A DNA stretch of 64,000 bases from assembly GCF_036013525.1 (NCBI RefSeq), contig NZ_CP107853.1:8122001-8186000 (forward strand), written 5' to 3'. The DNA is from Nonomuraea sp. NBC_00507. GTDB lineage: Bacteria; Actinomycetota; Actinomycetes; Streptosporangiales; Streptosporangiaceae. Under the pieces are notes generated by a model that saw only the letters and a list, made by a program, of their open reading frames with translations, made no database searches and was not told the origin of the DNA. Of the stretch, positions 1 to 7,197 are shown in pieces (the stretch's first letter is position 1; each line of letters starts with the position of its first letter). The translations under genes and the position numbers were made by a program.

Positions 1-491
1 GCGCCCAGCACCTGCAGCACGTCATCGCCGCCGTCGAACGCGCCATGCAGGCCCGCACCCTCGACCTCCCCCTCACGCCCGAAGAACGCTTCGAGATCTT
101 CGGCGGCTTCCGCCCCGAAGACCACGACGCCGAAGTCGAACGCCGCTGGGGCGGCACCGCCCAGTACGCCGAAAGCCGCCGCCGCGTCGCCGCCTACACC
201 AAGGCCGACTGGCTCGAGCTCAAGGCCGAGGCCGCCGCCATCGGCGGCGACCTCGTCGCCGCCGTCAAGGCCGGACTGCCCGCCGACGGCGAGCACGCCA
301 TGGACCTGGCCGAACGCCACCGCGGCCACATCACCCGCTGGTTCTACGACTGCAGCCACGACATGCACCGCCACCTGGGCGACCTGTACGTCGACGACCC
401 CCGCTTCACCGCCGCCTACGACGCCCTCGCCCCCGGCCTGGCCGGCTACCTGCGCCAGGCCATCCACGCCAACGCCCGCCGCCACCCCTGA
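1..491 (+). CDS. TipA-like MerR regulator, C-terminal part (5' truncated by window edge)
   Basis: The reading frame is open from base 3, so the gene begins before the window. The first visible residues (about 15) look like the end of the MerR dimerisation coiled coil. The rest matches the TipAS domain: a PLTPEE..EIFGGF segment, ERRWG, YTK.DW, and a C-terminal ...WFYDCSHDMHRHLG... helix. In TipAL proteins this domain binds thiopeptides and other multidrug ligands, and the missing N-terminal HTH activates target promoters. The part seen has the usual length of a TipAS domain. The family call is firm. Whether an intact HTH lies upstream cannot be seen. Confidence 0.85.
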   Translation, partial: AQHLQHVIAAVERAMQARTLDLPLTPEERFEIFGGFRPEDHDAEVERRWGGTAQYAESRRRVAAYTKADWLELKAEAAAIGGDLVAAVKAGLPADGEHAMDLAERHRGHITRWFYDCSHDMHRHLGDLYVDDPRFTAAYDALAPGLAGYLRQAIHANARRHP

Positions 492-500
492 TACATACCC

Positions 501-529
501 TTGCAGGCATATAACCGGGTGAGTATATT
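501..529 (+). promoter_or_regulatory. Promoter of the arsR/SRPBCC pair, leaderless
   Basis: TTGCAG (501-506) and TATATT (524-529) are separated by 17 bp. The ATG at 536 lies 6 nt after the -10 box, so the transcript is probably leaderless. GCATAT (506-511) and ATATGC (534-539) form a spaced inverted repeat around the promoter and could be the ArsR autoregulatory site. Confidence 0.6.
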
Positions 530-535
530 CGGGAT

Positions 536-844
536 ATGCGCTTCGACGTGCTCGCAGAACCCGCCCGACGCCACATCCTCGACCTGCTCCTCGAACGGCC
601 CCGCCTCGTCGGCGAACTCACCGCCCACCTCGGCCTCACCCAGCCCGGCACCTCCAAACACCTGCGCGCCCTGCGCGAAGCCGGCCTCGTCACCGTCCGC
701 AAAGACGCCCAACGCCGCTGGTACGAACTCCGCCCCGCCCCCCTCGCCGAAATCGACGCCTGGCTCACCCCCTACCGCCGGCTCTGGACCCACACCCTCG
801 ACCGCCTCGAAGCCCACCTCGACACCATGGAGGACGACCAGTGA
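536..844 (+). CDS. ArsR-family winged-helix regulator
   Basis: This is a 102-residue single-domain ArsR/SmtB-type repressor. It begins with the usual DVLAEPARRHILDLL helix, followed by the recognition region (LTQPGTSKHLRALREAGLV) and a wing ending WYELRP. There is no cysteine cluster for metal binding. It belongs instead to the subgroup paired with SRPBCC (AHSA1) proteins, and its stop overlaps the next gene by 4 nt (GTGA). It probably represses its own leaderless promoter. The ligand is unknown. Confidence 0.9.
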   Translation: MRFDVLAEPARRHILDLLLERPRLVGELTAHLGLTQPGTSKHLRALREAGLVTVRKDAQRRWYELRPAPLAEIDAWLTPYRRLWTHTLDRLEAHLDTMEDDQ

Positions 845-1625
845 ACGAAACCCTCACCCTGCACCCCGACGGCCGCACCACCGTCCGCATGCAACGCCGC
901 CTCCCCCACCCACCCGGCAAGGTCTGGCGCGCCATCACCCAGCCCGAACACCTCGCCGCCTGGTTCCCCGCCGAGGTCACCATCGACGGCGACCGCATCA
1001 CCCACCACGACCCACCCCACGTCTTCGCCCACACCTGGGGCGACGACCACCTCCGCTGGGAGCTCGAGCCCGACGGCCCCGGAACCCTGCTCACCTTCAC
1101 CCACACCTTCACCGACCGCCACGGCGCCGCCAGCTTCACCACCGGCTGGCACACCTGCATCGCCGCCCTGCGCGCCCACCTCGACGGCCGCCCCTTCCCG
1201 CACGACCCCACCGCCATGGCCCGCCTGCACGAGGACTACATCCACATCCTCGGCCTCGACCCCGCCACCGTCGACGGCGACACCCTGCGCCTGGAACGCC
1301 AGCTCACCCGCCCCGCCGACGACGTCTGGCACCACCTCGACGGCGACCAGGCCACCCTCGGCGACACGCCCCCCGCGCCCTTCACCGCCACCGGCGTCCC
1401 GGCAGGCCCCGTCACCCGCACCGAAACCGGCAAGATCCTCGAATACGACACCCCGAGCGGCACCGTCCGCTGGGAACTGACCCAGGGCACCGGCCACGGC
1501 GCGCGCCTGATCCTCACCTGCACCGGCGACCCGGCCACCCTGCCCGCCTGGCGCGTCCGCGTCGAGGAACTGGCCGCTGCCCTCGTCGGTTGGTTGTCGA
1601 TGGGTGCCTGGCGATTTTGCCGAAC
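841..1625 (+). CDS. SRPBCC (AHSA1-like) domain protein lacking a normal stop
   Basis: The GTG start overlaps the arsR stop. Two START-like halves are visible: residues about 10-125 (PPGKVWRAITQPEHLAAWF, then TFTHTF, then TGWHTCIAALRAHLDG) and about 145-245 (RQLTRPADDVWHHL..., then TGTGHGARLILTCTG). Such proteins bind hydrophobic ligands and are often co-regulated with the adjacent ArsR. The homologous region ends near EELAAAL at about 1590. After that the frame has no stop until about 4839 and runs antisense through three genes. The end given here is the edge of a repeat element at 1626, not a stop codon. The natural 3' end has probably been lost or frameshifted. Confidence 0.7.
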
Positions 1626-1652
1626 CCCGCGCCCTTTACAATGTAGATCACT
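1626..1652. repeat. 27-nt element, copy A, at a convergent gene junction
   Basis: On the + strand the element reads CCCGCGCC, then the palindromic core TTTACAATGTAGATC, then ACT. It is nearly identical to copies at 11123-11149 and 15499-15525. It lies between the SRPBCC gene (+) and the stop codon of the DUF4037 gene (-), and its last two bases are part of that stop. The core is an imperfect palindrome (TACA-A-TGTA). Confidence 0.7.
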
Positions 1653-2685
1653 AAGCGGTGAGGCCCAGCGCGGCCGCCGTCGCCGCTCTGGCACGCCCGG
1701 GGGCCATCAGCAGATCCGTCGAATCCGACAGCTGATCCACGCACCCCACCGCCGGCAATCCCTTGATGGTCGCATCCGACACCGACGCCATCAGCGCCTC
1801 GGCGAACCGGTCTCCCCCGATCACCCGGAACGGCCGGTCGAAAAACCCCCGCACCCCCTCATCCAGCCGCTCGGCCAGCGCCACCCGGTTCTGCAACGCC
1901 GCCACCCGCTCGTACGCCCCCGTCAGCCCCTCCTCGCGCCGGCGCCACGATCGCGCCGCCACGGCGGCCCCCAGGCACTCCCCCAGCTCCGCCGAGCCCG
2001 GCAGCCGCGCCAGCGCACTGCCGAGCCATTTGGGATACGGCGGGTAACGGCGGCGCAGCAGCAGCGCCAGCCGCATCACCTCCCGCGCCAGCCGCGCCCC
2101 CTCCACGGCCGAGCCCAGCTCATCGCCGACCTCGCCGCACCGGCCGGGAAACGGCTCCTCCTCCGCGATCCGCCGCCACTGACAAGCCAGGACATACCGC
2201 CACACGTCCTGCGGATACCAGCGCAACGCCGCCCTGGCCGCCTCCAGCGCGCCCAGCCCGTCGTGGAAGACCTCCCCGCACGTCACCTCGGCCAGGCGCT
2301 GCCACGGCACCGACAACCAGTCCAGCAGCGACACCCCGGCCCGCGGGTCGAACCCGAGCATGTCCGTCAGCCACGCGCCCGGCTCCGTCACCGTCACGCC
2401 TGGCCGCACCTCGCCGTGGTAGCCGAACACCGTCGGCAACCCGCGGAAACGCTCCGGCAGGCCCGCCACGACCTTGGCCTCCACCTCGGCCACGTCCGCC
2501 GCCGCCGTGAACAGCAGCACCCGCGGCCCCCAGTCGTGATCGGCCGACCGCGCGGTGTCGAACGCCAGCACCTCCGACCCCGGGCCGATCAATGCCGCAC
2601 TGTGCGGCACCCGGGGCACCAACGGGGCCACGACCTCGTGGTAGAAGTCCCGCGACAACTCAATACCAGGCACAAAGTTGGACAT
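1651..2685 (-). CDS. DUF4037-type protein (nucleotidyltransferase-like)
   Basis: The product is about 344 residues, taking the ATG of MSNFVPGIELS as start. Homologues begin at this ELSRDFYHEVV region. The 13 residues upstream in frame look non-native. The N-terminal part (HSAALIGPGSEVLAFDTARSADHDWGP) resembles the GxG...DxxxDxD pocket of nucleotidyltransferase-fold proteins, and the C-terminal half is helical. DUF4037 proteins have no established substrate. The stop falls within the 27-nt repeat element. The upstream 120 bp towards purB contains nothing recognised. Confidence 0.8.
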   Translation of the reverse strand: MSNFVPGIELSRDFYHEVVAPLVPRVPHSAALIGPGSEVLAFDTARSADHDWGPRVLLFTAAADVAEVEAKVVAGLPERFRGLPTVFGYHGEVRPGVTVTEPGAWLTDMLGFDPRAGVSLLDWLSVPWQRLAEVTCGEVFHDGLGALEAARAALRWYPQDVWRYVLACQWRRIAEEEPFPGRCGEVGDELGSAVEGARLAREVMRLALLLRRRYPPYPKWLGSALARLPGSAELGECLGAAVAARSWRRREEGLTGAYERVAALQNRVALAERLDEGVRGFFDRPFRVIGGDRFAEALMASVSDATIKGLPAVGCVDQLSDSTDLLMAPGRARAATAAALGLTA

Positions 2686-2808
2686 CACCCCGTCAACTGT
2701 GCACGAGCGCCGCCCGAACCACACCCCGTTTTCCCCGCGGCGGCCCGGCAGGTCAGGAGGCCGGGTCAGGCGGGCACACGCCCGGCCCTCACGCCGCGCA
2801 AGCGCGCG

Positions 2809-4239
2809 TCACAAGATCGCGCCCGGCCGGTACACCGCCGCCTCAGGATGCGCCGCCACGACCTGGCCCACCTGCTGCGAGACCGCCTCCACCTGATCGG
2901 CCGCCGCCCCCGTGAACGACACCCGGTCGGCCAGCAACGCCTCCAGCTGCTCACGATCGAGCGGGAAACGCTCATCGCCGGCCAGCAGGTCCAGCAGCGC
3001 GTTGCCGGCGCCGCGCGAGCGCATCGCCAGCGCCGCCGCCACCGCGTGTTCCTTGATCAGCTCGTGCGCCTGCTCGCGGCCCATCCCCGCCCGCACCGCC
3101 GCCATCAGCATCTTCGTCGTGGCCAGGAACGGCAGGTAGCGGCCCAGCTCGGCGGCGATCACCGCCGGGAAGGCGCCGAACTCCTCCAGCACCGTCAGCA
3201 TCGTCTCCACCAGCCCGTCGAAGGCGAAGAACGCATCCGGCAGCGCCACCCGCCGCACCACCGAGCACGACACGTCGCCCTCGTTCCACTGGTCGCCCGC
3301 CAGCTCCCCCGTCATGGAGGCATAGCCGCGCAGCACCACGGCCAGGCCGTTGACCCGCTCGCACGAGCGCGTGTTCATCTTGTGCGGCATCGCCGACGAG
3401 CCGACCTGTCCCTCGGCGAACCCCTCGGTGACGAGCTCGTGCCCGGCCATCAGCCGGATCGTCTTGGCCAGCGACGACGGCGCCGCCGCCAGCTGCACCA
3501 GCGCCGTGACGACCTCGAAGTCCAGCGACCGCGGATAGACCTGCCCGACGCTGGTGAAACGGGAGGCGAACCCCAGATGCGCGGCCACCCGGCCCTCCAG
3601 CTCGGCCAGCTTGCCGCGGTCACCGCCCAGCAGGTCCAGCATGTCCTGGGCGGTGCCGACCGGGCCCTTGATGCCGCGCAGCGGGTAGCGGCCGATCAGC
3701 TCCTCCAGCCGCCGGTAGGCCACCAGCAGCTCATCGGCGGCCGTGGCGAACCGCTTGCCCAGCGTGGTGGCCTGCGCCGCCACGTTGTGCGAGCGGCCCG
3801 CCATCACGCTCGCCTCGTGCTCCTCGGCCAGCGTCGCCAGCCGCGCCAGCAGCGCCACCGTCCGGTCGCGCACCAGCAGCAGGCTGTCGCGGATCTGCAG
3901 CTGCTCGACGTTCTCGGTCAGGTCCCGCGAGGTCATGCCCTTGTGCACCTGCTCGTGCCCGGCCAGCGCGTTGAACTCCTCGATGCGGGCCTTGACGTCG
4001 TGCCGGGTGACGCGCTCCCGCGCCGCGATCGAGTCCAGATCGATCTGCTCGACCACCTTGTCGTAGTCGGCGATCGCGCCCTCCGGGACCGCGATCCCCA
4101 GCTCGTCCTGCGCCCGCAACACCGCCAGCCACAACCGCCGCTCCGCGACGATCTTGTATTCGGGCGACCACAGACGGGTCAGCTCCGGCGAGGCATAGCG
4201 GGTGGCCAGGACATTCGGGATACGCGGCTTCGACGTCAC
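2809..4239 (-). CDS. purB: Adenylosuccinate lyase
   Basis: PurB cleaves SAICAR and adenylosuccinate to release fumarate in purine synthesis. The signature GSSAMPHKMN loop of the fumarase/aspartase superfamily is present, as are the MTSRDLTEN and GRSHNVAAQ motifs. The protein is about 476 residues, the family length. I chose the GTG at 4239 (MTSKPRIPNVLATRYAS), the usual actinobacterial N-terminus. TAGACT lies 8 nt upstream of it, so the mRNA is probably leaderless. A TTG three codons earlier is the alternative. Confidence 0.95.
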   Translation of the reverse strand: MTSKPRIPNVLATRYASPELTRLWSPEYKIVAERRLWLAVLRAQDELGIAVPEGAIADYDKVVEQIDLDSIAARERVTRHDVKARIEEFNALAGHEQVHKGMTSRDLTENVEQLQIRDSLLLVRDRTVALLARLATLAEEHEASVMAGRSHNVAAQATTLGKRFATAADELLVAYRRLEELIGRYPLRGIKGPVGTAQDMLDLLGGDRGKLAELEGRVAAHLGFASRFTSVGQVYPRSLDFEVVTALVQLAAAPSSLAKTIRLMAGHELVTEGFAEGQVGSSAMPHKMNTRSCERVNGLAVVLRGYASMTGELAGDQWNEGDVSCSVVRRVALPDAFFAFDGLVETMLTVLEEFGAFPAVIAAELGRYLPFLATTKMLMAAVRAGMGREQAHELIKEHAVAAALAMRSRGAGNALLDLLAGDERFPLDREQLEALLADRVSFTGAAADQVEAVSQQVGQVVAAHPEAAVYRPGAIL

Positions 4240-4284
4240 GTCGGACAAGTCTATGCACCCGCCCGCGACGCCTCGCGCGCAGGC

Positions 4285-5748
4285 TCAGCGTCCCGGCGGC
4301 ACGAACACGTACCGCCGCCGGCCCCCGTCCAGCCGCAGCTCCACCGCCGTCCAGAACGCCAGGAACGGGGCCGGCGGCCGGCGGGAGGTCGTGATGACGC
4401 CCACCCAGTCGCCCCGCCGCAGCGCGGCCCTGATCGACGACGGCACCGACGACCGGCCGCCGTAATGACGGAAAACCCCATGCGCGGCGCACCGCGTCAG
4501 GAAGGCGATCTGCACGGCGTCGTGACCGTACAGGAAACACGGCGGGCGCAGGCCCAGCTGCTGCAGCCGGGCCGCGACCGCCGGATTCACGGCACGGGCG
4601 GCGTGGACGGCGCCACCGTGGACGACGACGGACCTCGCCTGCAGGACGAAGTAGCACACCACGGCGGCGACGGCGAGCACCGCGGTGCCGCGTCGCCGGC
4701 ACAACCACACGACCCCCGCGGCGACCGGGAGGGCCAGCAGGGCGTACGCGGGCAGCAGGAAACGCGGAGCGGCATAGCCGACGGTGAAGAGGTAGACGAA
4801 AGCGAGCGACAGGCCGCAGGCCGCGGCCGCCAGCAGTGAGCGTCGCCGCGCCGCCCACACGCCCAGCCCCGCCACGACCGGCACGGCCGCGAACCAGGCG
4901 ATCTGCGCCAGTGGGTAACCCCCGCACTCGACGCCGAAGCGGCACAGCAGCGGCCCGTTCAAGGCCCGCAGATGATCGGGCAGGCTGAAGTGCAGCCCCG
5001 TCGCGTTCTCCGCCCCCGCCGCGCGCAGCCGCGCCAGCGGCCCGCCGAACCGCACCAGCGCCTCGCCCATCCACTGCGCCCAACCGATCGCCAGCCCCGC
5101 CGCCACCGCCGCGAGCAGCCGCACCCGCCGCCGCACGATCCCGTACCCGAGCAGCGGCGCCGCCAGCCAGGTCGCATCCGAAGGGCGCAGCAGTGACGCC
5201 AGGGCGAACGCCACCACCACCCCGGCCGCGACCAGCCGGGACCGAGGGCGCCCCTCGGCCAGGCAGGCCAGGCCCACCCCGGCGACAGCGCAGTAGGCGA
5301 GCCACATGTTCGGCATGGCCTCGTTGCCGTACAGCACCGACAGCCACAGCCCGGCGAACAGCGCGGCGGCCAGCGGCGCGAGCGGCCCCGGCCGCAGCCG
5401 GACCCAGGGCGCGTAGGCCAGGAACAGCGCGATCCCGGACAGCACACTCAGATACCCGCGGATGGCCGTCACCGACGGCGTGAGGAGCGCGACGGGCGCG
5501 GCCAGGAGCTGAACCCCGCGGGCGCGTGGCGCGGTGAACTCGGCGGCGGGCACGCCGCGGGCCACCTGGCTGAGGTAAACGCTCTCGTCCCAGCCCAGCC
5601 CGATCCGCGCCGTGAACACCAGCTGAACCACCGTGGAGCAGACGGCTACCAGCGCCAGCGCCCCGTAGGGGCGGCGCGCGGCGGCCCACACCCGCAGCCG
5701 GGCCACCGCGCGCCGCCCCGTCACGGCCGGATCCTGGGACTCATCCAT
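4285..5748 (-). CDS. GT-C-fold membrane glycosyltransferase-like protein
   Basis: This is a 487-residue polytopic membrane protein with about 10-12 hydrophobic segments. A GLGWDESVYL motif follows the first membrane helix, matching the acidic DE/DD catalytic loop of polyprenyl-phosphate-sugar-dependent GT-C enzymes. The soluble C-terminal part is short (HDAVQIAFLTRC...). The ATG at 5748 (MDESQDPAV) is preceded by TAGCGT and a 7-nt gap, suggesting a leaderless transcript. It probably transfers a sugar to lipid or protein at the outer membrane face. The donor and acceptor are unknown. It stands 45 bp upstream of purB but has its own promoter box. Confidence 0.75.
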   Translation of the reverse strand: MDESQDPAVTGRRAVARLRVWAAARRPYGALALVAVCSTVVQLVFTARIGLGWDESVYLSQVARGVPAAEFTAPRARGVQLLAAPVALLTPSVTAIRGYLSVLSGIALFLAYAPWVRLRPGPLAPLAAALFAGLWLSVLYGNEAMPNMWLAYCAVAGVGLACLAEGRPRSRLVAAGVVVAFALASLLRPSDATWLAAPLLGYGIVRRRVRLLAAVAAGLAIGWAQWMGEALVRFGGPLARLRAAGAENATGLHFSLPDHLRALNGPLLCRFGVECGGYPLAQIAWFAAVPVVAGLGVWAARRRSLLAAAACGLSLAFVYLFTVGYAAPRFLLPAYALLALPVAAGVVWLCRRRGTAVLAVAAVVCYFVLQARSVVVHGGAVHAARAVNPAVAARLQQLGLRPPCFLYGHDAVQIAFLTRCAAHGVFRHYGGRSSVPSSIRAALRRGDWVGVITTSRRPPAPFLAFWTAVELRLDGGRRRYVFVPPGR

Positions 5749-5836
5749 GCGCCCCACGCTACGAACGGCCAGGTAAGAGACCGTTCAGAGCACGGTCAGC
5801 GGCGCGCACGCCTGCCCCCTGGGGAGCGGCAGCTCC

Positions 5837-6418
5837 TCAGGACATCGTCTCCAGTTCGGCACGCGTCAGCTTGATGGTGTTCTCCGGCAGCGGCGCGGGG
5901 TTGCTGGAAGCGTCCAGCGGATACTTCGCCTGGACGGGGTTGAGCAGCGCGGCCGGAGAGTCGGGGAAGGTTTCCAGGAACAGGATGTAGCCGCTGTCCT
6001 GCTTCAACGGCGTGGTGTGCTCCTCGGCGTAGGTCACGCCCTCGAAGACGCCCCCCAGCTCCTTGACCTCGATGGACTGCCCCACCTGAGCCTGGCCTTT
6101 GAAGACCTTCAGCACTTGGGCGGTGGAGACGGTGATGATCGTCGGCGGGCCCTCGGGCTGAGCCGCCGCCGCGGGCGGGGCACCCGCCTGGGGATTCAGC
6201 TTCGGATCCGTCACGGCCGGATCAGGCGCCGCCACCTGTCGGAGATAACGCGGCGCCCCGACGATGCGGGCCTCGACGACCAGGGTCGCCTTGTCGAAGA
6301 GCGCGTCCGCGCTCTCGTAGTGGGGATAGTCGGCGCGATAGAGAACGGGCTCGGCCTGAGCCGAGCACGCGGTCACGACCACCGCAGCGCAGACGAGCGC
6401 GCCAAGACGCCTCAACAC
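5837..6418 (-). CDS. Secreted lipoprotein of unknown function
   Basis: The frame extends upstream into the previous gene, but AAAGGAGG sits exactly 7 nt before a GTG at 6418. Starting there gives a short lipoprotein signal peptide (MLRRLGALVC, then VVVTACS) with the lipobox cysteine in ACS. The mature part begins with an ADYPHYESADALFDKATLVVEARI segment, followed by a Pro/Ala linker and a second domain (VSTAQVLKVFKG...). This pattern is typical of exported proteins that follow small metalloproteases in actinomycetes. It lies 13 bp downstream of the metalloprotease gene and is probably cotranscribed. No enzymatic motif was recognised. Confidence 0.75.
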   Translation of the reverse strand: MLRRLGALVCAAVVVTACSAQAEPVLYRADYPHYESADALFDKATLVVEARIVGAPRYLRQVAAPDPAVTDPKLNPQAGAPPAAAAQPEGPPTIITVSTAQVLKVFKGQAQVGQSIEVKELGGVFEGVTYAEEHTTPLKQDSGYILFLETFPDSPAALLNPVQAKYPLDASSNPAPLPENTIKLTRAELETMS

Positions 6419-6431
6419 GGCACGGCCTCCT

Positions 6432-6956
6432 TTAGTAGTAGGAGTTGACGTCGGCGACATCATGCGACTGGGGTCTCGTCATCGTATTACGGTTCCGGCT
6501 CGTGTTCATGATCGACGTGAGCGAGTTGTGCGCGAGATTCAACGCGTGCCCGAACTCGTGAACGAGCGTGCTCGTGACGAAATTCGCGAAGTTCGACGCG
6601 TCCCTGTTGATCGTCCGGGAGTTCAGCCGGATGTACATGCAGGAGCCCCCGCACCGCTGGTAGTACCCATACCAGGTGTCGCTGTACGAGCTCGCCGTGA
6701 TCGTCGAACCCGATAACGTGCTCTTGTAGAAATTGGCCGGGCTGGCGGTCGCGTTCCAATTCGACAGCGCCGCGTTCATCGGCGTCTGCCAGGTGCTGTT
6801 ATAGCTGTAGGGGTAGATGGCGATGCTGGCGATGTCCTGGCCGGTGCCGTTCCAGTGGGCGAATGCCGGATTGGCACCCGTCACCCCCACCAGCATGACG
6901 GCGAGGACCGCGAATAACCCTCGTCGTGCGTTTCGCTTTAACGCTCCCGAATGCAT
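6432..6956 (-). CDS. Secreted metzincin-like zinc metalloprotease
   Basis: A Sec signal peptide (about 33 residues, ending NPAFA before HWNG) precedes a compact domain of about 140 residues. The zinc site is HEFGHALNLAH, that is HExxHxxxxxH, followed about 8 residues later by SIMNTS, which fits a Met-turn. The Gly usual at position +7 of the metzincin motif is replaced by Asn. Two Cys (CGGSC) may form a disulphide. Its size and layout resemble small secreted snapalysin- or matrixin-like enzymes. It is transcribed from a TTGACA promoter at 7088-7117 with a 125-nt leader and lies upstream of the lipoprotein gene. Confidence 0.8.
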   Translation of the reverse strand: MHSGALKRNARRGLFAVLAVMLVGVTGANPAFAHWNGTGQDIASIAIYPYSYNSTWQTPMNAALSNWNATASPANFYKSTLSGSTITASSYSDTWYGYYQRCGGSCMYIRLNSRTINRDASNFANFVTSTLVHEFGHALNLAHNSLTSIMNTSRNRNTMTRPQSHDVADVNSYY

Positions 6957-6996
6957 GTCGAGACGTCACTCCTTGCGCCCTGGGGGTGGCATGCAT

Positions 6997-7040
6997 GAAA
7001 ACAAAACGGGCCTGACAACCGAGATGACGCTCAAGGCCCG
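6997..7040 (-). terminator. Attenuator-like hairpin in the metalloprotease leader
   Basis: On the - strand CGGGCCT (7040-7034) pairs with AGGCCCG (7013-7007) across a 20-nt loop. It is followed directly by a T-rich run (TTTTGTTTTC). It lies inside the predicted 5' UTR, between promoter and start codon, so it could act as a conditional terminator. The stem is only 7 bp. Confidence 0.4.
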
Positions 7041-7087
7041 GGTCGTGAAGGGGGAGGTCGGAAAAACTCTGTGAAGCGTTTCGACGG

Positions 7088-7117
7088 AGTATGAACGGCA
7101 CATGATCAACCTGTCAA
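7088..7117 (-). promoter_or_regulatory. Promoter of the metalloprotease-lipoprotein operon
   Basis: A consensus TTGACA (7117-7112) and CATACT (7093-7088) are spaced by 18 bp on the - strand. The predicted start site is near 7081. This is one of the few consensus -35 boxes in the window. Confidence 0.65.
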
Positions 7118-7146
7118 GGGGAATCTGATCGAGCGGACACCCCCAC

Positions 7147-7189
7147 AAAAAAAAGCGCGCCCGCACGGCACCAGGCCGTGCGGGCGCGC
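7147..7189 (-). terminator. Rho-independent terminator of the RND exporter gene
   Basis: A perfect 15-bp stem (7155-7169 with 7175-7189) with a 5-nt loop is followed on the - strand by eight T residues (7154-7147). It begins 8 bp past the stop codon of the exporter gene at 7198. Confidence 0.9.
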
Positions 7190-7197
7190 GAGACGAC

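Noticed and set aside
841..4839. A single 1332-residue protein
   Set aside because: Only the first 250 or so residues resemble any family. The rest is the antisense of DUF4037, purB and the GT-C gene and has the Arg/His/Pro-rich look of a shadow frame.
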